From the NCBI GenBank assembly GCA_965237785.1, contig OZ250159.1, positions 4,092,001 through 4,156,000 on the forward strand: a stretch of DNA of 64,000 nt, in the 5' to 3' direction. This DNA is from UBA6522 sp965237785. GTDB taxonomy: Bacteria > Pseudomonadota > Gammaproteobacteria > Steroidobacterales > Rariloculaceae. The notes beneath the pieces were generated by a model. That model was given only the letters and a program-made list of their open reading frames with translations, was not told the DNA's origin and did no database searches. This document shows, one piece after another, positions 62,412 through 64,000 of this stretch (its first letter is position 1; every line of letters starts with the position of its first letter). Both the position numbers and the translations under genes were made by a program.

Positions 62412-63503
62412 ATGAGGATCAAGTGTGGTCTCGTCGGTCTGCCGAACGTCGGCAAATCCACGTTGTTCAACGCGCTGACCACCATGGAGGTTCCCGCGGA
62501 GAACTATCCCTTCTGTACGCTGGACCCGAACGTCGGCATCGTCGCCGTCCCCGACCCGGACCTGGAGCGCATCGGCGCGATCGCCAGGCCTCGCGCCACG
62601 GTGCCGGCAGCGGTTGAATTCGTGGATGTCGCCGGCCTCGTTGCAGGCGCCTCACGTGGGGAAGGGCTCGGAAACAGGTTTCTGGCGCATCTTCGCGAAA
62701 CCGACGCGATCATGCATGTCGTGCGCTGTTTTGCCGGGGAAGGGGTCGCACACGTGTCGGGAAACGTCGATTCGGCGTTGGATATGGAGATCATCGACAC
62801 GGAACTGTTGCTCGCGGACCTGGAGACTCTGGGTCGAGCGCTGGAGAAGGCCGAGCGACAGGCAAAGACCGCTGAAGCCGAGGCGCTCGCGTGGCGGGAT
62901 CTCCTGACGCGCGTGCAGGCGCAGTTGAATGCCGGGCATGCGGCAAGAGACATCGAACTCACTTCGGAGGAGCGCGCTCGCCTCGACAGCCTGCAACTCC
63001 TCACGTTCAAGCCTGTCATGTACGTAGCCAACGTGGATGAGTCCGGGTTGGGGGATTCACGTGCCGCCGCGCCGGTCGTGGCGCGGGCCGGGGCGGAGGG
63101 TGTCCCGGCGGTGGAGATCTGCGCCGCATTCGAAGCCGCATTGACGCAATTCTCCGAGCAGGAACGCGGCGCGTTTCTGGAAGAGATGGGGTTGCCTGCG
63201 CCGGGATTGGATCGAATGATCCGCGCGGCCTATGGACTACTGCGCCTGTTGAGTTTCTATACGGTGAACGCGAACGAAGCCCGCGCGTGGGCGGTGCCCG
63301 AGGGCGCGAGCGCTTACGATGCAGCCGGTCGGATTCACAAGGATTTTCAGCGCGGGTTCATCCGCGCCGAGGTGGTTCCCGTGGAGCGCTATATTGCCCG
63401 CGGCGGCGAACAGGGCGTCAGGGACGCGGGGGAGATGCGCCTGGAAGGTCGGAATTACCGGGTCGCCGATGGCGACGTGATCCGTTTCCGCTTCAACGTC
63501 TGA
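62412..63503 (+). CDS. ychF: Redox-regulated ATPase YchF (Obg family)
   Basis: 363 residues. Walker A GLPNVGKSTLFNALT, switch region EFVDVAGLVAGASRGEGLGNRFLAHLRETDAI, and a nucleotide-recognition VMYVANVDES in place of NKxD, which explains ATP preference. A coiled coil and the TGS-like C-terminal domain (FYTVNANEARAWAVPEGASA, GDVIRFRFNV) complete the protein. pth-ychF order is conserved. Confidence 0.96.
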   Translation: MRIKCGLVGLPNVGKSTLFNALTTMEVPAENYPFCTLDPNVGIVAVPDPDLERIGAIARPRATVPAAVEFVDVAGLVAGASRGEGLGNRFLAHLRETDAIMHVVRCFAGEGVAHVSGNVDSALDMEIIDTELLLADLETLGRALEKAERQAKTAEAEALAWRDLLTRVQAQLNAGHAARDIELTSEERARLDSLQLLTFKPVMYVANVDESGLGDSRAAAPVVARAGAEGVPAVEICAAFEAALTQFSEQERGAFLEEMGLPAPGLDRMIRAAYGLLRLLSFYTVNANEARAWAVPEGASAYDAAGRIHKDFQRGFIRAEVVPVERYIARGGEQGVRDAGEMRLEGRNYRVADGDVIRFRFNV

Positions 63504-63505
63504 GA

Positions 63506-63550
63506 CGCCGCCCCTGCGAGCGCGCCCGCGGTTCCGTCAGCAGGGCGGCG
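63506..63550. terminator. Imperfect G/C-rich hairpin between convergent genes
   Basis: CGCCGCCCCTGC (63506-63517) can pair with GCAGGGCGGCG (63540-63550) with one bulged base and a 22-nt loop, between the ends of ychF and the M20 peptidase gene. There is no clear T tract, so termination is only suggested. Confidence 0.35.
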
Positions 63551-63574
63551 CGATATTCGGACGCCGGATTCGGG

Positions 63575-64000
63575 TCAGGGCGACGCGGCGATTCCGAGCA
63601 CCGCATACCAAAGAAACTGCACCAGCATCAGCAGGGAATCTTCCGGAATGCGTTCGTCGTCGCCGTGGGAGCCGCCGCCGGACGCGAGATCCTCCTGGTA
63701 CCGGACCGGTCCGAAACCGTAGCAGGGCACGCCTTTCGCTCTCACCTGGGCCATGTCGGTAGCCCCGGTCAGCATCGTAGGCAGTGTTACGGCTTGCGGA
63801 AACAGGCGCTGATTCACAGCCTGGATGACTTCAAACATCTCGTTGTCGATGGGCGAGGGCGTGCCCGCGGGACGGTAGATCGGCCTCGGCACGATTTCCA
63901 CGTTGGGATCGTTGATCACCGCGGCCATGTGGGCGTAGAACGCCTCGGGATTCTCGTCCGGCAACGCGCGGATATCGAGCATCGCCTCGGCTTCGGAGGG
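63575..64000 (-). CDS. M20-family metallopeptidase, C-terminal part
   Basis: 142 codons entering from the right edge; the N-terminal part and start lie outside. EAMLDIRALPDENPEAFYAHM is the dimerisation-domain strand of M20 peptidases, and the segment TGATDMAQVRAKGVPCYGFGP holds the T-D of the second metal-binding half; the GSHGDDERIPEDSLLMLVQFLW end matches the usual C-terminal H-G-x-(D/N)-E-R-I motif with its zinc-ligating histidine. It is related to carboxypeptidases of the PM20D1 type, but substrate is unknown. Confidence 0.85.
   Translation of the reverse strand, partial: PSEAEAMLDIRALPDENPEAFYAHMAAVINDPNVEIVPRPIYRPAGTPSPIDNEMFEVIQAVNQRLFPQAVTLPTMLTGATDMAQVRAKGVPCYGFGPVRYQEDLASGGGSHGDDERIPEDSLLMLVQFLWYAVLGIAASP

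Noticed and set aside
1..64000. CRISPR arrays, rRNA genes, intact insertion sequences or prophage genes
   Set aside because: No regularly spaced repeats, transposase, integrase or phage structural genes were found by reading.

Overview
The window looks like a chromosomal segment of a Gram-negative, GC-rich gammaproteobacterium, probably aquatic or marine. The evidence is a mreBCD-mrdA-rodA-mltB-rlpA-dacA-lipB cell-wall block, gatCAB, a lolB/tRNA-Gln/prs/rplY/pth/ychF block, a TonB-dependent receptor, a NhaC sodium/proton antiporter and many signal peptides and lipoproteins. Genus cannot be read from the sequence. GTG and TTG starts with 1-4 bp gene overlaps are common in the housekeeping half.

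Left half (1 to about 33 kb) is accessory. It opens with a partial Sel1-repeat gene and nhaC, then a TonB-dependent receptor broken by many frameshifts. From 19.6 down to 5.5 kb runs a minus-strand series: two duplicated M14-type peptidases, a SoxC/SorA-like molybdoenzyme with its cytochrome c, a methyltransferase with an amidohydrolase, and a tight five-gene unit (HisC-like aminotransferase, two-subunit TPP decarboxylase of the sulfopyruvate/phosphonopyruvate type, aldehyde dehydrogenase, 2-oxoglutarate/Fe(II) oxygenase). Between 20 and 24.2 kb is a scarred zone. A CobW-type GTPase gene is interrupted by an in-frame TAA and has lost its C-terminus. A ybaK-like 5' stub, a LysR-like 3' stub and a pobA-like 5' stub surround an A/T-richer gene for a large B12-binding radical SAM protein. 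After that come an exported Rid-family lipoprotein, a cluster of HH/NPH-motif (DUF6152-like) exported proteins, a TVP38/TMEM64 plus FAD-disulfide oxidoreductase pair, and ligC-ligA-ligB for protocatechuate 4,5-cleavage.

Right half (about 33 to 64 kb) is core genome. It starts with tRNA-Arg(ACG) and a MazEF-type toxin-antitoxin module with a perfect palindromic operator. The elongasome operon (minus) diverges from gatCAB (plus). Then come a bactofilin, an unknown protein, and a methionine unit made of an ArsR-methyltransferase fusion (SahR-like), metF and metH, preceded by a perfect inverted repeat. moeB-prmC-prfA (minus) diverge from a TPR lipoprotein, lolB, tRNA-Gln(TTG), prs, rplY, pth and ychF. 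The usual neighbours hemA and ispE are absent here. The window ends in a partial M20-type metallopeptidase.

No CRISPR array, rRNA, intact insertion sequence or prophage was seen. The strongest candidates for something undescribed are the orphan radical SAM protein with a long N-terminal region that may hold peptide-recognition domains, and the five-gene aminotransferase/decarboxylase/dehydrogenase/oxygenase unit next to a sulfite-dehydrogenase-like pair.
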